In this document: positions 26,001 through 34,214 of the stretch, piece after piece | Layout: each line of letters begins with the position of its first letter | How positions within the stretch are numbered: the first letter of the stretch is position 1 | Assembly (NCBI RefSeq): GCF_029761935.1 | Contig: NZ_CP121699.1 | Span: 2,976,001-3,040,000, forward strand | Direction of reading: 5' to 3' | Source of the DNA: Microbacterium testaceum | GTDB lineage: Bacteria > Actinomycetota > Actinomycetes > Actinomycetales > Microbacteriaceae | DNA length: 64,000 nucleotides | Program-made: the position numbers and the translations under genes | Notes under the pieces: model-generated | Seen by the model: the letters and a program-made list of their open reading frames with translations, nothing else | Told to the model about the DNA's origin: nothing | Databases searched by the model: none

Positions 26001-26546
26001 GTGTCCGTTCGTCTGAGCCTGCTCGCGATCCTCGATCGCGGCGCCTGCTACGGCTCGCAGCTGCGCGCGGAGTACGAACGGCGCACGGGGGCCCGGGTCA
26101 ACGTCGGGCAGGTGTACACCACCCTCGAACGCCTCGAGCGCGACGGTCTGGTCCAGGGGGCCGGCATCGACGACGAGGCGCGAGTGCTCTGGGACCTGAC
26201 GGACGACGGCCGGGGCGAGGCGCGAGCCTGGTTGTCCGGTGCCTCGCTGGTCGAGGGTCGCGACGACGTCGCCCTCAAGATCGCGCTGGCGGTGACGCTC
26301 CCCGGGGCCGATGTCCCCGGCATCCTGTCGGTGCAACGCGACGCGACCCGCGCGGCGCTCGCCGAGGTCGACGAGGAGCTGCCGGATGCCGTGCCCGCGG
26401 CGATCGTGCGCGCAGCGCGCCGCGAGAGGCTCGAGGCAGACCTGCGCTGGCTCGACGAGGTCGAGGAGCTCGCCGCCGGAGCGGAGTCCTTCGACCTGTC
26501 CGAGGACCGTCCGCGCCGCGGACGACCCGCGCGCAGCGCCGTCTGA
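26001..26546 (+). CDS. PadR-family transcriptional regulator
   Basis: 181 residues. N-terminal PadR winged helix: RLSLLAILDRGACYGSQLRAEYERR, then the wing helix VNVGQVYTTLERLERDGLV and the strand ending in LWDLTDDGRGEARAWL; the C-terminal half (residues about 90-165) is an acidic helical dimerisation domain. PadR repressors usually control transport or stress genes and themselves. GTG start at 26001 with AGGAGG five bases upstream; a TATACT box at 25962-25967 could be its -10 element. Divergent from cydA; whether it controls the oxidase operon is unknown. Confidence 0.9.
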   Translation: MSVRLSLLAILDRGACYGSQLRAEYERRTGARVNVGQVYTTLERLERDGLVQGAGIDDEARVLWDLTDDGRGEARAWLSGASLVEGRDDVALKIALAVTLPGADVPGILSVQRDATRAALAEVDEELPDAVPAAIVRAARRERLEADLRWLDEVEELAAGAESFDLSEDRPRRGRPARSAV

Positions 26547-26646
26547 CCGGGCGTATCGCCGTTTCGCCATCCCGTCAAGGGAGGAGCGGATCAGGGGTCG
26601 ACAGCGCACTGTGAGAACACCCCGGTACGACCCAAGGAGTTCTCGC

Positions 26647-26940
26647 ATGGTCATGGAAGCACCCCTCAGTCGACCGGGATTGTCGAAGGCTGCCCGCGCG
26701 GCGGCGAAGGCCGGGGCGACACCGCTCGCGGCCCCGCCCGCTCTTACCGAGATCCCGTGGACGCGCATCGACCTCGACCTGTACGAGGTCGCCCGCGAGG
26801 GGTACATCGTCGGGTACGTCGAGGTCGTCGGTGCCGTCTTCGTGGCGCTTGGCGGCCCGCGCTACGACCGCGCCGTCGAGGTGTCGCAGCACATGACCTT
26901 CCACGCGGCGGTCGACGCCCTGGTGCGTCACGTCCTCTGA
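26647..26940 (+). CDS. Conserved small hypothetical protein
   Basis: 97 residues, no recognised family. The first 45 residues are Ala/Pro-rich and basic, the rest (DLYEVAREGYIVGYVEVVGAVFVALGG...) looks like a compact alpha/beta domain with a conserved-looking Tyr-Glu-Val-Ala pattern. Clear ribosome binding site AAGGAG eight bases before ATG 26647, which supports that the gene is real. Follows the PadR gene by 100 bases on the same strand and may be cotranscribed with it. Confidence 0.7.
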   Translation: MVMEAPLSRPGLSKAARAAAKAGATPLAAPPALTEIPWTRIDLDLYEVAREGYIVGYVEVVGAVFVALGGPRYDRAVEVSQHMTFHAAVDALVRHVL

Positions 26941-26981
26941 GTCCGCCTGCGTGGTGACGCCGGTCGTCGGTGCGTCCTCGG

Positions 26982-27323
26982 TCAGCGGATGAGCGTGTAG
27001 CCCGCTTCGTCGATCGCGGCGCTCAGGGCGGTCTCGTCGGCCGCGCCCGTCGAGGTGATGCGCACGAGCGACGCGTCATCCGCGCGCAGGTCGATGTCGA
27101 CGACCTCCACGCCGTCGAGGGCGTTGAGCTCTTCGGTCACCGCGCGCACGCAGTGGTCGCAGGTCATCCCTTCGACGCGGAGGACCGTCGACGCCCCCGC
27201 GTCCGCGCGGGAGGGGGAGGCGGGGGATGCCGCGGCCCCGTGGCCGCACCCGCATCCGTCGCCGCAGCCGCCGCCGGAGGAGCGGGGCGAGGTGAGGCCG
27301 AGGTCGAGGCGCTGTTCGGTCAT
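26982..27323 (-). CDS. Heavy-metal-associated (CopZ-like) copper chaperone domain protein
   Basis: 113 residues. C-terminal ~65 residues are an HMA ferredoxin-like domain with the metal-binding motif GMTCDHC. The N-terminal ~45 residues are unusual: a Gly/Cys/His-rich stretch (SGGGCGDGCGCGHG) that could bind additional metal ions. Probably a copper(I) chaperone delivering copper to an exporter encoded elsewhere. Encoded nine bases after csoR on the same strand and therefore expected to be induced by copper through CsoR. Confidence 0.88.
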   Translation of the reverse strand: MTEQRLDLGLTSPRSSGGGCGDGCGCGHGAAASPASPSRADAGASTVLRVEGMTCDHCVRAVTEELNALDGVEVVDIDLRADDASLVRITSTGAADETALSAAIDEAGYTLIR

Positions 27324-27332
27324 GGGTTCTCC

Positions 27333-27614
27333 TTACGAGCGGACCAGCCGGGCGATGGCCTGGTTGGCTTCTTTGAGCTTCTCTTCCGCGACGGGGCCGC
27401 CCTGCGCGGCGGCTTCGGCGACGCAGTGGGACAGGTGATCGTCGAGCAGGGAGAGGGCGACATTCTCGAGCGCCTTCGTCACCGCCGAGACCTGGGTGAG
27501 GATGTCGATGCAGTACTGGTCGTCGTCGACCATGCGCGCGATGCCGCGCACCTGGCCCTCGGCCCGTCGCAGGCGCTTGAGGAGGTCGTCCTTGTGGCCC
27601 TCGTATCCGTGCAT
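27333..27614 (-). CDS. csoR: Copper-sensing transcriptional repressor CsoR
   Basis: 93 residues, all-helical CsoR/RcnR family. The Cu(I) ligands are visible as Cys35 (QYCIDI), His60 and Cys64 (DDHLSHC), the same spacing as Cys36-His61-Cys65 of Mycobacterium tuberculosis CsoR. The protein represses copper-resistance genes and releases DNA when Cu(I) binds. A canonical CsoR operator lies ten bases upstream of its ATG, so autoregulation is nearly certain. Forms an operon with the HMA chaperone. Confidence 0.93.
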   Translation of the reverse strand: MHGYEGHKDDLLKRLRRAEGQVRGIARMVDDDQYCIDILTQVSAVTKALENVALSLLDDHLSHCVAEAAAQGGPVAEEKLKEANQAIARLVRS

Positions 27615-27623
27615 GCCCCGATG

Positions 27624-27640
27624 ATACCCCCGTGGGGTAT
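27624..27640. promoter_or_regulatory. CsoR operator
   Basis: ATACCCC CGT GGGGTAT, a perfect 7-3-7 palindrome matching the known CsoR operator (TACCCC...GGGGTA), immediately upstream of csoR on the minus strand. Confidence 0.85.
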
Positions 27641-27695
27641 GCCTAGCACCGTCCCCGGTCCTGTCAACCCCCTCGGAATCCTCGGCTCGCGGGCG

Positions 27696-27757
27696 GATGG
27701 TCGAACCATCAGGAGGTCGACATGTTCTCTCGTCGCACCGGTGGTGGTCAGCGATGA
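27696..27757 (+). other. Inverted repeat, strong ribosome binding site and 11-codon leader ORF
   Basis: GATGGT CGA ACCATC (27696-27710) is followed directly by AGGAGG (27711-27716) and an ATG at 27722 that opens an 11-codon frame (MFSRRTGGGQR) ending at 27757, with its TGA overlapping an ATG at 27754. The arrangement resembles a regulated leader or attenuator ahead of the zinc-ribbon gene at 27845. No known leader-peptide family recognised. Confidence 0.35.
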
Positions 27758-27844
27758 CCGCCGATCCCTTCCCCACCGGCCCCCATCGCCCCGTGCGCAT
27801 CCCGCACCTGCCCCCGCTGCGCTCGCAGCGGCGAGAATCGAAGG

Positions 27845-28207
27845 ATGACGCGAACACTGGCAGCGCTTCCGGGCGCCGCCCGGAGGCTGTGCCTCAGCCG
27901 AAGAAACGGCGAGATCTGCACCCGTGAGGACGGCCACCGCGGCCTTCACCACCGCACCGGCGGACGCCTGCTGTGGAACGACCTGCAGGCGGACCCGCCG
28001 GAGTGCGCCGCGGCCGGGACCCCCGCCGAGCCCGCCCCGGTCCTCGACGACGGGTTCCCCGGAGGGCGCGCGCTGTGCCCCGTCTGCTGGGCGTTCGTGA
28101 CCCGCGACGGCGAGGGCCTCTTGGAGCCGCACGACTCCTGGCGCGGTGACGAGTCGCGCACCGAGGCCGATCGCCGTCGCGCGTGGTTCAACGCCTACGG
28201 CTGGTGA
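27845..28207 (+). CDS. Conserved hypothetical protein with zinc-ribbon-like cysteines
   Basis: 120 residues. The pattern CLSRRNGEICTREDGHRGLHH (Cys...Cys...His...His) and a later ALCPVCWAF (CxxC) suggest a small zinc-binding fold; similar C/H-patterned short proteins are found in other actinobacteria, often without known function. ATG 27845 with AAGG upstream. Its last 20 bases overlap convergently the end of the ABC ATPase gene on the opposite strand. A strong ribosome binding site and leader ORF lie just upstream (27711-27757). Confidence 0.7.
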   Translation: MTRTLAALPGAARRLCLSRRNGEICTREDGHRGLHHRTGGRLLWNDLQADPPECAAAGTPAEPAPVLDDGFPGGRALCPVCWAFVTRDGEGLLEPHDSWRGDESRTEADRRRAWFNAYGW

Positions 28208-28883
28208 CCAGGGCTGCCCGCCCGTCGACGACCTCGACCATCTCGTCGAGGGCCTCGGCGTGCACCAGATCGTGCGTCACCAGAAGGGTCGCCGTCTCGC
28301 GCTCGCGTGTCAGTCGCGACAGCAATGCCATGATCTCGGCGCCGCGGGCGCTGTCGAGGGCGCTCGTCGGCTCGTCCACCAGCAGCACTCGCGGCTCATG
28401 CACGAGGGCACGGGCGATCGCCACGCGTTGGCGCTGGCCCCCCGAGAGCTGGGCGGGACGACGGTCCCCGACGGCGCCGAGTCCGACGGCCTCCAACAGG
28501 TCGTCGACCCGCGAGCGCACGAGAGCGCGGCGCTCGCGCCGGCCGGGGCCCCCGAGCTCCGCCATCACCCGCAGCTGCTCGCGGGCGGTGAGGGCGGGCA
28601 GCAGCTGCGGCTGCTGGAACACGATCCCGATGCGGTCCCCTCGCAGCGCCGCCGCTCCTGAAGCGCTGAGCCTCGTGGCATCCGTCCCGTCGACTATCAC
28701 CCGCCCCGAGTCGGGACGGATCAGGGTGGCGGCGAGGGCCAACAGGCTGGATTTGCCCGATCCCGAGGGACCGGTGATGCCGGTGACGATGCCCGGCCGT
28801 CCCTCCAGCGTGACGCGGTCGACGGCGGTGACGCGGGCGTCTCCGTCGGGGTAGGTCAGGGTGACGTCGTCGAGGAGGATCAT
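28188..28883 (-). CDS. ABC transporter ATPase, MacB/LolD type
   Basis: 231 residues, a stand-alone ABC ATPase: Walker A GPSGSGKSS, Q-loop FQQPQLLPAL, signature LSGGQRQRVAIARALV, Walker B RVLLVDEPTSALD, H-loop LVTHD. The sequence type is that of LolD/MacB exporters, which pair with FtsX-type permeases; the adjacent upstream gene is exactly that. ATG at 28883 overlaps the permease stop (ATGA). Possible roles are export of peptides, lipids or antibiotics. The system is divergent from a two-component system that probably controls it. Confidence 0.92.
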   Translation of the reverse strand: MILLDDVTLTYPDGDARVTAVDRVTLEGRPGIVTGITGPSGSGKSSLLALAATLIRPDSGRVIVDGTDATRLSASGAAALRGDRIGIVFQQPQLLPALTAREQLRVMAELGGPGRRERRALVRSRVDDLLEAVGLGAVGDRRPAQLSGGQRQRVAIARALVHEPRVLLVDEPTSALDSARGAEIMALLSRLTRERETATLLVTHDLVHAEALDEMVEVVDGRAALVTSRRR

Positions 28884-29941
28884 CGGGTGCTCCCGAGGGC
28901 GGTGAGAGGGTCGGACGAAGTGACGGTGCGCAGGGAGACGGCCGCGCCGAGCAGGCCGAGCGCGATCATGACCGCCGCGGGCGCGAGGGTCGTCAGCGGA
29001 CTGAGGACGAAGGGCAGGGAGCCGGCGGCGACGGCTCCGAGCAGGGCGGTCAGACCGATCCCCACCCCGACCCCGATGGCGAGGACCACCGACGCCTGAC
29101 CGAGGGCATCGCGCACGAGGGCGGGGGTGCTCGCGCCGAGGGCCTTGAGGACGGCGATGTCGGCCGAGCGCTGCATCGTCCACACGGTGAAGAAGGCTCC
29201 GACCACGAGGGCCGAGACGCCGAAGAGCATCGCGATCATCAGCGCGAGCGAACCGATCTCGGAACGGAACGTCGACAGCGCCGTGAGACTCGCCAAGGGG
29301 GTGGATGCCGTGGTGCCGGTGTCGGCGGCCACGGAATCCCACGCGGGGGAGCCGGTGACGGCGAGCACCGTCGGCTGCCCCGTCCCACCCAGACGCTGGG
29401 CGAGGGTCGTCCAGGCCGCCGTGCTGAGCGCGACGACGGGCGTGTGGCTGTACCACTCGTCACCTTGGATCGCGGCCACGCGGTACGACGAGCCCGCGAT
29501 CGACACGTCGTCGCCGACCGCCGCCCCGAGCGCCTTCGCGGCGCCCGCCGACAGGTCGACCTCGTCGTCGCGGCGCGGGGCGCCGAAGGCCGTACCCGCG
29601 TCGAGGCCGAAAAGGGCGACGGCGGTCGAGGCGCCGGGACCCTCGGCCCGGATCTGCGTGATGCCGACGGGGGTGACCGTGTCGACTCCGGGCGCCGCGC
29701 GCCAGGCGGCGACGGTGTCGGCCTCGATGGCCGAGTCCGCGAAGGTCGCGCTCGCGCCGTCGACCGGGTGCAGCACCAGCCGGTCCCCGGGGAGGGCGAG
29801 CACGCCCGAGACGTTCTGAGCGGCGAGGCCGCCCGTCAGCCCCGAGAGGAAGCCGACGAGCAGGGTGATGAGGGCGACGACCGCCCCGATGAGGGCGAAT
29901 CGCCCGCGGGCGAACCGCAGATCGCGCCATGCGACGTACAC
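28880..29941 (-). CDS. ABC transporter permease, FtsX/MacB type
   Basis: 353 residues. One N-terminal helix (FALIGAVVALITLLVGFLSG), a ~200-residue extracytoplasmic domain, and three C-terminal helices with the FtsX-like signature around VWTMQRSADIAVLKALGASTP cut by a short loop. Such permeases do mechanotransmission rather than channel transport. I chose the GTG at 29941 because AAGGAGG lies four bases upstream; an in-frame ATG at 30010 would add 23 residues. Operon with the ATPase gene downstream. The intergenic 146 bases to the divergent histidine kinase hold a small palindrome CGGATGATCCG (30043-30053). Confidence 0.88.
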   Translation of the reverse strand: MYVAWRDLRFARGRFALIGAVVALITLLVGFLSGLTGGLAAQNVSGVLALPGDRLVLHPVDGASATFADSAIEADTVAAWRAAPGVDTVTPVGITQIRAEGPGASTAVALFGLDAGTAFGAPRRDDEVDLSAGAAKALGAAVGDDVSIAGSSYRVAAIQGDEWYSHTPVVALSTAAWTTLAQRLGGTGQPTVLAVTGSPAWDSVAADTGTTASTPLASLTALSTFRSEIGSLALMIAMLFGVSALVVGAFFTVWTMQRSADIAVLKALGASTPALVRDALGQASVVLAIGVGVGIGLTALLGAVAAGSLPFVLSPLTTLAPAAVMIALGLLGAAVSLRTVTSSDPLTALGSTR

Positions 29942-30087
29942 GTCGCCTCCTTCCGCCGACGACTCTCGCCGGCACCGTTCCAGCCTCGCCAGGGGCGCGC
30001 TCGCGGTCATCAGCGGGGTGGGCGAACTCTCTCTCCACCTTTCGGATGATCCGCCTGAGTCCGGGCATCCGTAGCCTGGAGCGTGAC

Positions 30088-31251
30088 ATGAGCCATCGAC
30101 CCCTCGCCCCCGTCTTCACGGGGCTGCGCGTGGGCCTGCACGCCCTCTTCGGGGGCCTGCTCGCCCTCGTCGTCGCGCGCGTCCTGCTGACGAACGGATC
30201 GCTGCTCGCCCTCGTGCTCGCCGGCGTGCTGGGGGTCGTGTACCTCGCGGGGCTCTGGGTCGCGCGTTCGGGGCGCTCGCGGCGCAGCGTCGTGTGGGTG
30301 GTGGCGCTCACGGTGGTGTGGGCGGCGCTGGTGTGGCTCGTGCCCGAAGCGGCGTACCTCGTGTTCCCCCTGTTCTTCCTGTACCTGCACGTCCTGAAGG
30401 GGGCGGCCGGACCGCTCGCCGTCGTCGGCACCACGGCCCTCACGATCGCCGCTTTCGCCGTGCACGGGGGGCTCACCGTGGGCGGGGTCGTCGGTCCGGT
30501 CGTCGGGGCGGGGGTGGCGCTGTTGATCGGCCTGGGCTACGGGGCTCTGGAGAGGCGGGCCGCGGAGCGCGAGGCGCTCATGTCCGAACTGATCGCCACG
30601 CGCGGTCGGCTCGCCGCCGCCGAGCGCGAGCAGGGGACGCTCGCCGAACGCGCGCGACTCGCCCGCGAACTGCACGACACCGTCGCCCAGGGGCTGTCGA
30701 GCATTCAGATGCTGTTGCACGCGGCGGAGCGGGCCGACGCCGACGGCCCCGGGATCGCGCACGTGCGCCTCGCACGCCAGACGGCCGCCGACGGTCTCGC
30801 CGAGACGCGTCGGTTTATCCGCGAGCTCGCTCCGCCGAGCCTCGATCGCGGCCTGGGCTCCGCCCTCGAGCGTCTCGCCGCCGGCTGGGGCACTCGCGAG
30901 CGCATCGACGTGGAGGTGGAGGTGGATGCCGCGGTCTCGCTGCCGATGGACGCCCAGACCGCCCTGCTCCGCATCGCGCAAGGGGCCCTCGCCAACGTGG
31001 CCCAGCACGCGCGGGCGCGCTGCGTGCGCATCCGACTCGTCCCGCAGGCAGGAGGAGCACGGTTGACCATCAGCGACGACGGCGTCGGGTTCGACGCGAG
31101 CGGCGCCGAGCAGGCGGCATCCGGGACGGACTCCTTCGGGCTGCGCGCCATGCGCGAGCGCGTCGACCAGCTCGACGGCGTGCTCGATGTGGACAGCGCG
31201 CCCGGCGAGGGATCGACCATCACCGTCGTCCTTCCGGGAGGGGCGGCATGA
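30088..31251 (+). CDS. Sensor histidine kinase, NarL-partner (HisKA_3) type
   Basis: 387 residues. Five to six N-terminal membrane helices (residues about 15-155), a short coiled coil, the HisKA_3 phosphoacceptor motif [14 protein letters not shown] with His196, and a HATPase_c domain ([12 protein letters not shown]-box, SDDGVGFD G1 box, GSTITVVLP end). Related to DesK/LiaS-type kinases that sense membrane or envelope stress. ATG at 30088. Overlaps the response regulator gene by four bases and is divergent from the ABC exporter operon at 28.2-29.9 kb, the likely target. Confidence 0.92.
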   Translation: MSHRPLAPVFTGLRVGLHALFGGLLALVVARVLLTNGSLLALVLAGVLGVVYLAGLWVARSGRSRRSVVWVVALTVVWAALVWLVPEAAYLVFPLFFLYLHVLKGAAGPLAVVGTTALTIAAFAVHGGLTVGGVVGPVVGAGVALLIGLGYGALERRAAEREALMSELIATRGRLAAAEREQGTLAERARLARELHDTVAQGLSSIQMLLHAAERADADGPGIAHVRLARQTAADGLAETRRFIRELAPPSLDRGLGSALERLAAGWGTRERIDVEVEVDAAVSLPMDAQTALLRIAQGALANVAQHARARCVRIRLVPQAGGARLTISDDGVGFDASGAEQAASGTDSFGLRAMRERVDQLDGVLDVDSAPGEGSTITVVLPGGAA

Positions 31252-31868
31252 TCCGCGTCGTGATCGCCGACGACCACCCGGTGGTGCGGGCGGGTGTGCG
31301 CGCTCTGCTCGACGCCGAAGCCGACATCGAGGTGGTGGGCGAGGCGGCCACCGCCGACGAGGCCGTCGCCCTCGCCGCGTCGCTCGCGCCGGAGCTCGTG
31401 CTGATGGACCTGCAGTTCGGCGAGCGGGCGGCGGGAGCCGAGGCCACCCGACGGGTGCGGGCGCTCGCTGCGCCGCCGTACGTGCTCGTGTTGACGAACT
31501 ACGACACCGACGGCGACATCCTCGGCGCCGTCGAGGCGGGAGCCAGCGGGTACTTGCTCAAGGACGCCCCGCCGCACGAGCTCCTCGCCGGCGTCCGTGC
31601 CGCTGCGGCCGGCCAGAGCGCTCTGGCCCCGGCGATCGCGGGGCGCCTCCTCGCCCGTCTGCGCGAGCCGCGGGTGACCCTGTCGGTGCGCGAGATCGAG
31701 GTGGTGCGTCTCGTCGCGCGAGGCGCCTCGAACGCCGAGGTGGCCGCGCGCCTGCACATCACCGACGCGACGGTGAAGTCGCACCTCGCGCACGTGTTCT
31801 CCAAGCTCGGCGTCTCTTCTCGCACCGCCGCCGTCTCGGCGGCTCGAGCCCTCGGCATCCTGCGCTGA
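31248..31868 (+). CDS. Response regulator, NarL/LuxR family
   Basis: 206 residues. Receiver domain with ADD acidic pocket (VVIADDHPV), phosphoacceptor Asp54 (LVLMDLQFG) and Lys in LLKDAPPHE, then a LuxR-type helix-turn-helix ([35 protein letters not shown] cut to its core S-x-R-E...N-x-E-V-A...T-V-K-S-H). Translationally coupled to the kinase (ATGA). Confidence 0.95.
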   Translation: MIRVVIADDHPVVRAGVRALLDAEADIEVVGEAATADEAVALAASLAPELVLMDLQFGERAAGAEATRRVRALAAPPYVLVLTNYDTDGDILGAVEAGASGYLLKDAPPHELLAGVRAAAAGQSALAPAIAGRLLARLREPRVTLSVREIEVVRLVARGASNAEVAARLHITDATVKSHLAHVFSKLGVSSRTAAVSAARALGILR

Positions 31869-31905
31869 TCCTTCACGCGGGTGCGCGGGCCTTTACGATG
31901 GCCCC

Positions 31906-32409
31906 ATGATCAGGGTGCGCGTCGTCGGGGTCGCGCTCGATCCCGCGCAACAGCACGTCATCCTGTTGAAGTCCGTCGACACCGCGATCGAAGGCGACCG
32001 GGTGCTGCCGGTGTGGATCGGACCGCAGGAGGCGATGTCGATCCTCGTCGCGATCGAGGGCACGGGATCGCCGCGCCCCCTCGCGCACGATCTCATGACC
32101 GCGATGCTCGGCGAGCTGTCCGCGTCGGTCGACCGGGTGGAGATCACCCATCTCGACGAGGGGACCTTCCACGCGCGCGTGTTGCTGAACACCCCGGTCG
32201 GGCCCCGCACGTTCGACTCCCGCCCCTCGGATGCCATCGCCCTCGCCGCCCGTGCCGATGCGCCGATCCTCGTAGCGGATGCCGTCTTCGACGAGGCCGG
32301 AGTCCCCGACGACGCCGTGGAGCTCGACGGGGACGGGGCCGACGAGGACCGCGTGGAGGAATTCCGCAGGTTCCTCGACCACGTCGATCCCGACGATTTC
32401 CAGGGCTAG
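31906..32409 (+). CDS. Bifunctional nuclease domain (DUF151) protein
   Basis: 167 residues. DUF151/BFN family: LPVWIGPQEAMSILVAIEG and RPLAHDLMTAMLGEL, and SRPSDAIALAARADAPILVADAVFDEAG are the family's defining segments; the Arg-Pro-Ser-Asp-Ala-Ile-Ala-Leu-Ala block is the best conserved. Plant and archaeal relatives have DNase and RNase activity; in actinobacteria the gene is a conserved single copy of unproved role. The C-terminus is acidic. ATG at 31906 after a 37-base gap from the response regulator. Confidence 0.9.
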   Translation: MIRVRVVGVALDPAQQHVILLKSVDTAIEGDRVLPVWIGPQEAMSILVAIEGTGSPRPLAHDLMTAMLGELSASVDRVEITHLDEGTFHARVLLNTPVGPRTFDSRPSDAIALAARADAPILVADAVFDEAGVPDDAVELDGDGADEDRVEEFRRFLDHVDPDDFQG

Positions 32410-32495
32410 CACCGATCCCGGGTGCCTCCGCACGCTCCTAGACTCGCGGAAGGGCCGCGTGCCGCGGTCCGTGATCCACGACGAACGGGGAACCA

Positions 32496-33557
32496 ATGCA
32501 ACTCGCCATGGTCGGACTCGGACGAATGGGCGCCAACATCGTCCGCAGACTCATGAGAGACGGTCACGACTGCGTCGTGTTCGACGTGAATCAGGATGCC
32601 GTGGCCTCCCTGGTCGCGGAGGGGGCGACCGGGGCGACGAGCATCGCGGACCTCGCATCAAAGCTGCAGAAGCCCCGCGCCGTCTGGCTCATGATCCCCG
32701 CCGGTCTCACCGGAAAGGTCGTCGACGAGGTCGCCGAGGTGCTCGAGCCGGGCGACATCATCATCGACGGCGGCAACTCGAACTACCGTGACGACGTGCG
32801 CCGGGCGAAGAAGCTCGACGACAGCGGCATCCACTACGTCGACGTGGGCACCAGCGGTGGCGTGTTCGGTCTCGAGCGCGGGTACTGCCTGATGGTCGGC
32901 GGCCATGACGAAGCCGTCGCGCATCTCGAACCCGTCCTGCGCACGATCGCGCCCGGACCGGGGGAGGTCGAGCGCACGCCCGGGCGCACCGGCGACTACA
33001 CGACCGAGGAGCGCGGCTACCTGCACTGCGGCCCCTCCGGCAGCGGTCACTTCGTGAAGATGGTTCACAACGGCATCGAGTACGGGATCATGGCCGCTCT
33101 CGCCGAGGGGCTCAACGTGCTGAACAACGCCGACGCGGGGCTGCACCAGGGCGAGCACTCCGCCGAGGTCGCGCCGCTCGAAGAGCCGGAGTTCTACCAG
33201 TTCGACATCGACACCGCCCGGGTCACGGAGCTCTGGCGCCGCGGCTCGGTCATCTCGTCGTGGCTGCTCGACCTCACCGCCGCCGCGCTCGCGCAGAACC
33301 CGACGCTCGACGGCCTCGCCGGACGGGTGTCCGACTCGGGAGAGGGTCGCTGGACGGTCAAGGCGGCGGTCGACACGGGCGTGCCCGTGCCGGTGCTGGC
33401 GGCGTCGCTGTTCGAGCGCTTCGCCTCGCGCGGCGAGGACCACTTCGCCAATCAGGTGCTCTCGGCGATGCGTCTGCAGTTCGGCGGGCACCAGGAGCTG
33501 CCCGCCGGCGACGTGCTCGAGGCCGGTCAGAAGAAGGCCGAGAGCGGCCGCGACTGA
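32496..33557 (+). CDS. gnd: 6-phosphogluconate dehydrogenase, decarboxylating (short NAD-type)
   Basis: 353 residues, the short class (YqeC/GndA-like, about 300-350 residues) rather than the 470-residue NADP enzyme. N-terminal Rossmann motif [16 protein letters not shown] with Asp in VVFDVNQ (favours NAD), [33 protein letters not shown] substrate site, and the catalytic Lys-x-x-x-Asn in [16 protein letters not shown]. Oxidatively decarboxylates 6-phosphogluconate to ribulose 5-phosphate. Preceded by a GAACGGGGAACC leader with weak ribosome binding site. Confidence 0.93.
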   Translation: MQLAMVGLGRMGANIVRRLMRDGHDCVVFDVNQDAVASLVAEGATGATSIADLASKLQKPRAVWLMIPAGLTGKVVDEVAEVLEPGDIIIDGGNSNYRDDVRRAKKLDDSGIHYVDVGTSGGVFGLERGYCLMVGGHDEAVAHLEPVLRTIAPGPGEVERTPGRTGDYTTEERGYLHCGPSGSGHFVKMVHNGIEYGIMAALAEGLNVLNNADAGLHQGEHSAEVAPLEEPEFYQFDIDTARVTELWRRGSVISSWLLDLTAAALAQNPTLDGLAGRVSDSGEGRWTVKAAVDTGVPVPVLAASLFERFASRGEDHFANQVLSAMRLQFGGHQELPAGDVLEAGQKKAESGRD

Positions 33558-33570
33558 CGTGGACGCCCTC

Positions 33571-33609
33571 GCCCCCGTCGCCGGTCGATCGGACCGTCGG
33601 CGGGGGCGT
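33571..33609 (+). terminator. Hairpin terminator after gnd
   Basis: Arms CGCCCCCGTCGCCG and CGTCGGCGGGGGCG (two weak positions) around an 11-nt loop, 13 bases after the gnd stop. Confidence 0.6.
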
Positions 33610-33647
33610 CGTCGTTCGTGCGCGGCGCTCCGGGGGAGACTAGAGGG

Positions 33648-34214
33648 ATGAGCAGTACCGAGTCGCCCGCGTCCTCCGACCGCTACGTCGTCGCCACAGA
33701 CGGCGCGTGCAAGGGCAACCCCGGCCCCGCCGGGTGGGCCTGGGTCGGCGAAGACGGACACTGGGCGGCAGGGTCCATCCCCGAGGGCACCAACAACATC
33801 GGCGAGCTGCTCGGTCTGCTGTACGCCATCACAGATCACTCCGACGTGCGCGAGCTCGTCGTGCAGGCCGACTCGAAGTACGCGATCGACACGTACACGA
33901 AGTGGATGGACGGCCACCGCCGTCGCGGCTGGGTCACGAGCGCGAAGAAGCCGGTCGCCAACCAGGGCATCCTCGAGGCGCTGATCGCGGCGCGCGATGC
34001 GCGGCGGGCCGCGGGGCTCCCCGACGTCGTGCTCGAGCACGTGCGCGGACACTCGGGTCACGTACTCAACTCGTGGGCCGACGAGCGCGCGGTGCGGGCG
34101 TCTCAGCACGCCGCCAAGGGCGAGGAGCTCATCTGGACCTCGCTGCGCGGTCTCGACAAGCTCGAGGTCTCGTCGGCACCTCCCCGCTCCGCAGCCGACC
34201 GCAACGGGCGCTAG
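33648..34214 (+). CDS. RNase H family protein
   Basis: 188 residues. RNase H fold with the catalytic acids visible: Asp in VATDGACKGNPGPAG, Glu in NNIGELLGLL, Asp in LVVQADSKYAID, and the last carboxylate in LNSWADERAVRA. Cleaves RNA in RNA-DNA hybrids. The C-terminal ~35 residues are extra and of unknown role. The ATG at 33648 is used. Its TAG and the TAG of the convergent epimerase gene share the palindrome CTAG at 34211-34214. Confidence 0.9.
   Translation: MSSTESPASSDRYVVATDGACKGNPGPAGWAWVGEDGHWAAGSIPEGTNNIGELLGLLYAITDHSDVRELVVQADSKYAIDTYTKWMDGHRRRGWVTSAKKPVANQGILEALIAARDARRAAGLPDVVLEHVRGHSGHVLNSWADERAVRASQHAAKGEELIWTSLRGLDKLEVSSAPPRSAADRNGR

Noticed and set aside
23380..26016. Long plus-strand open frame opposite cydA, cydB and cydD (878 codons)
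   Set aside because: Asp/Glu/Arg-rich sequence without motifs, opposite well-recognised genes.
27754..27927. 57-codon frame overlapping the leader ORF and the zinc-ribbon gene
   Set aside because: Overlaps the better-supported gene at 27845 by 83 bases and is Pro/Arg-rich without pattern.
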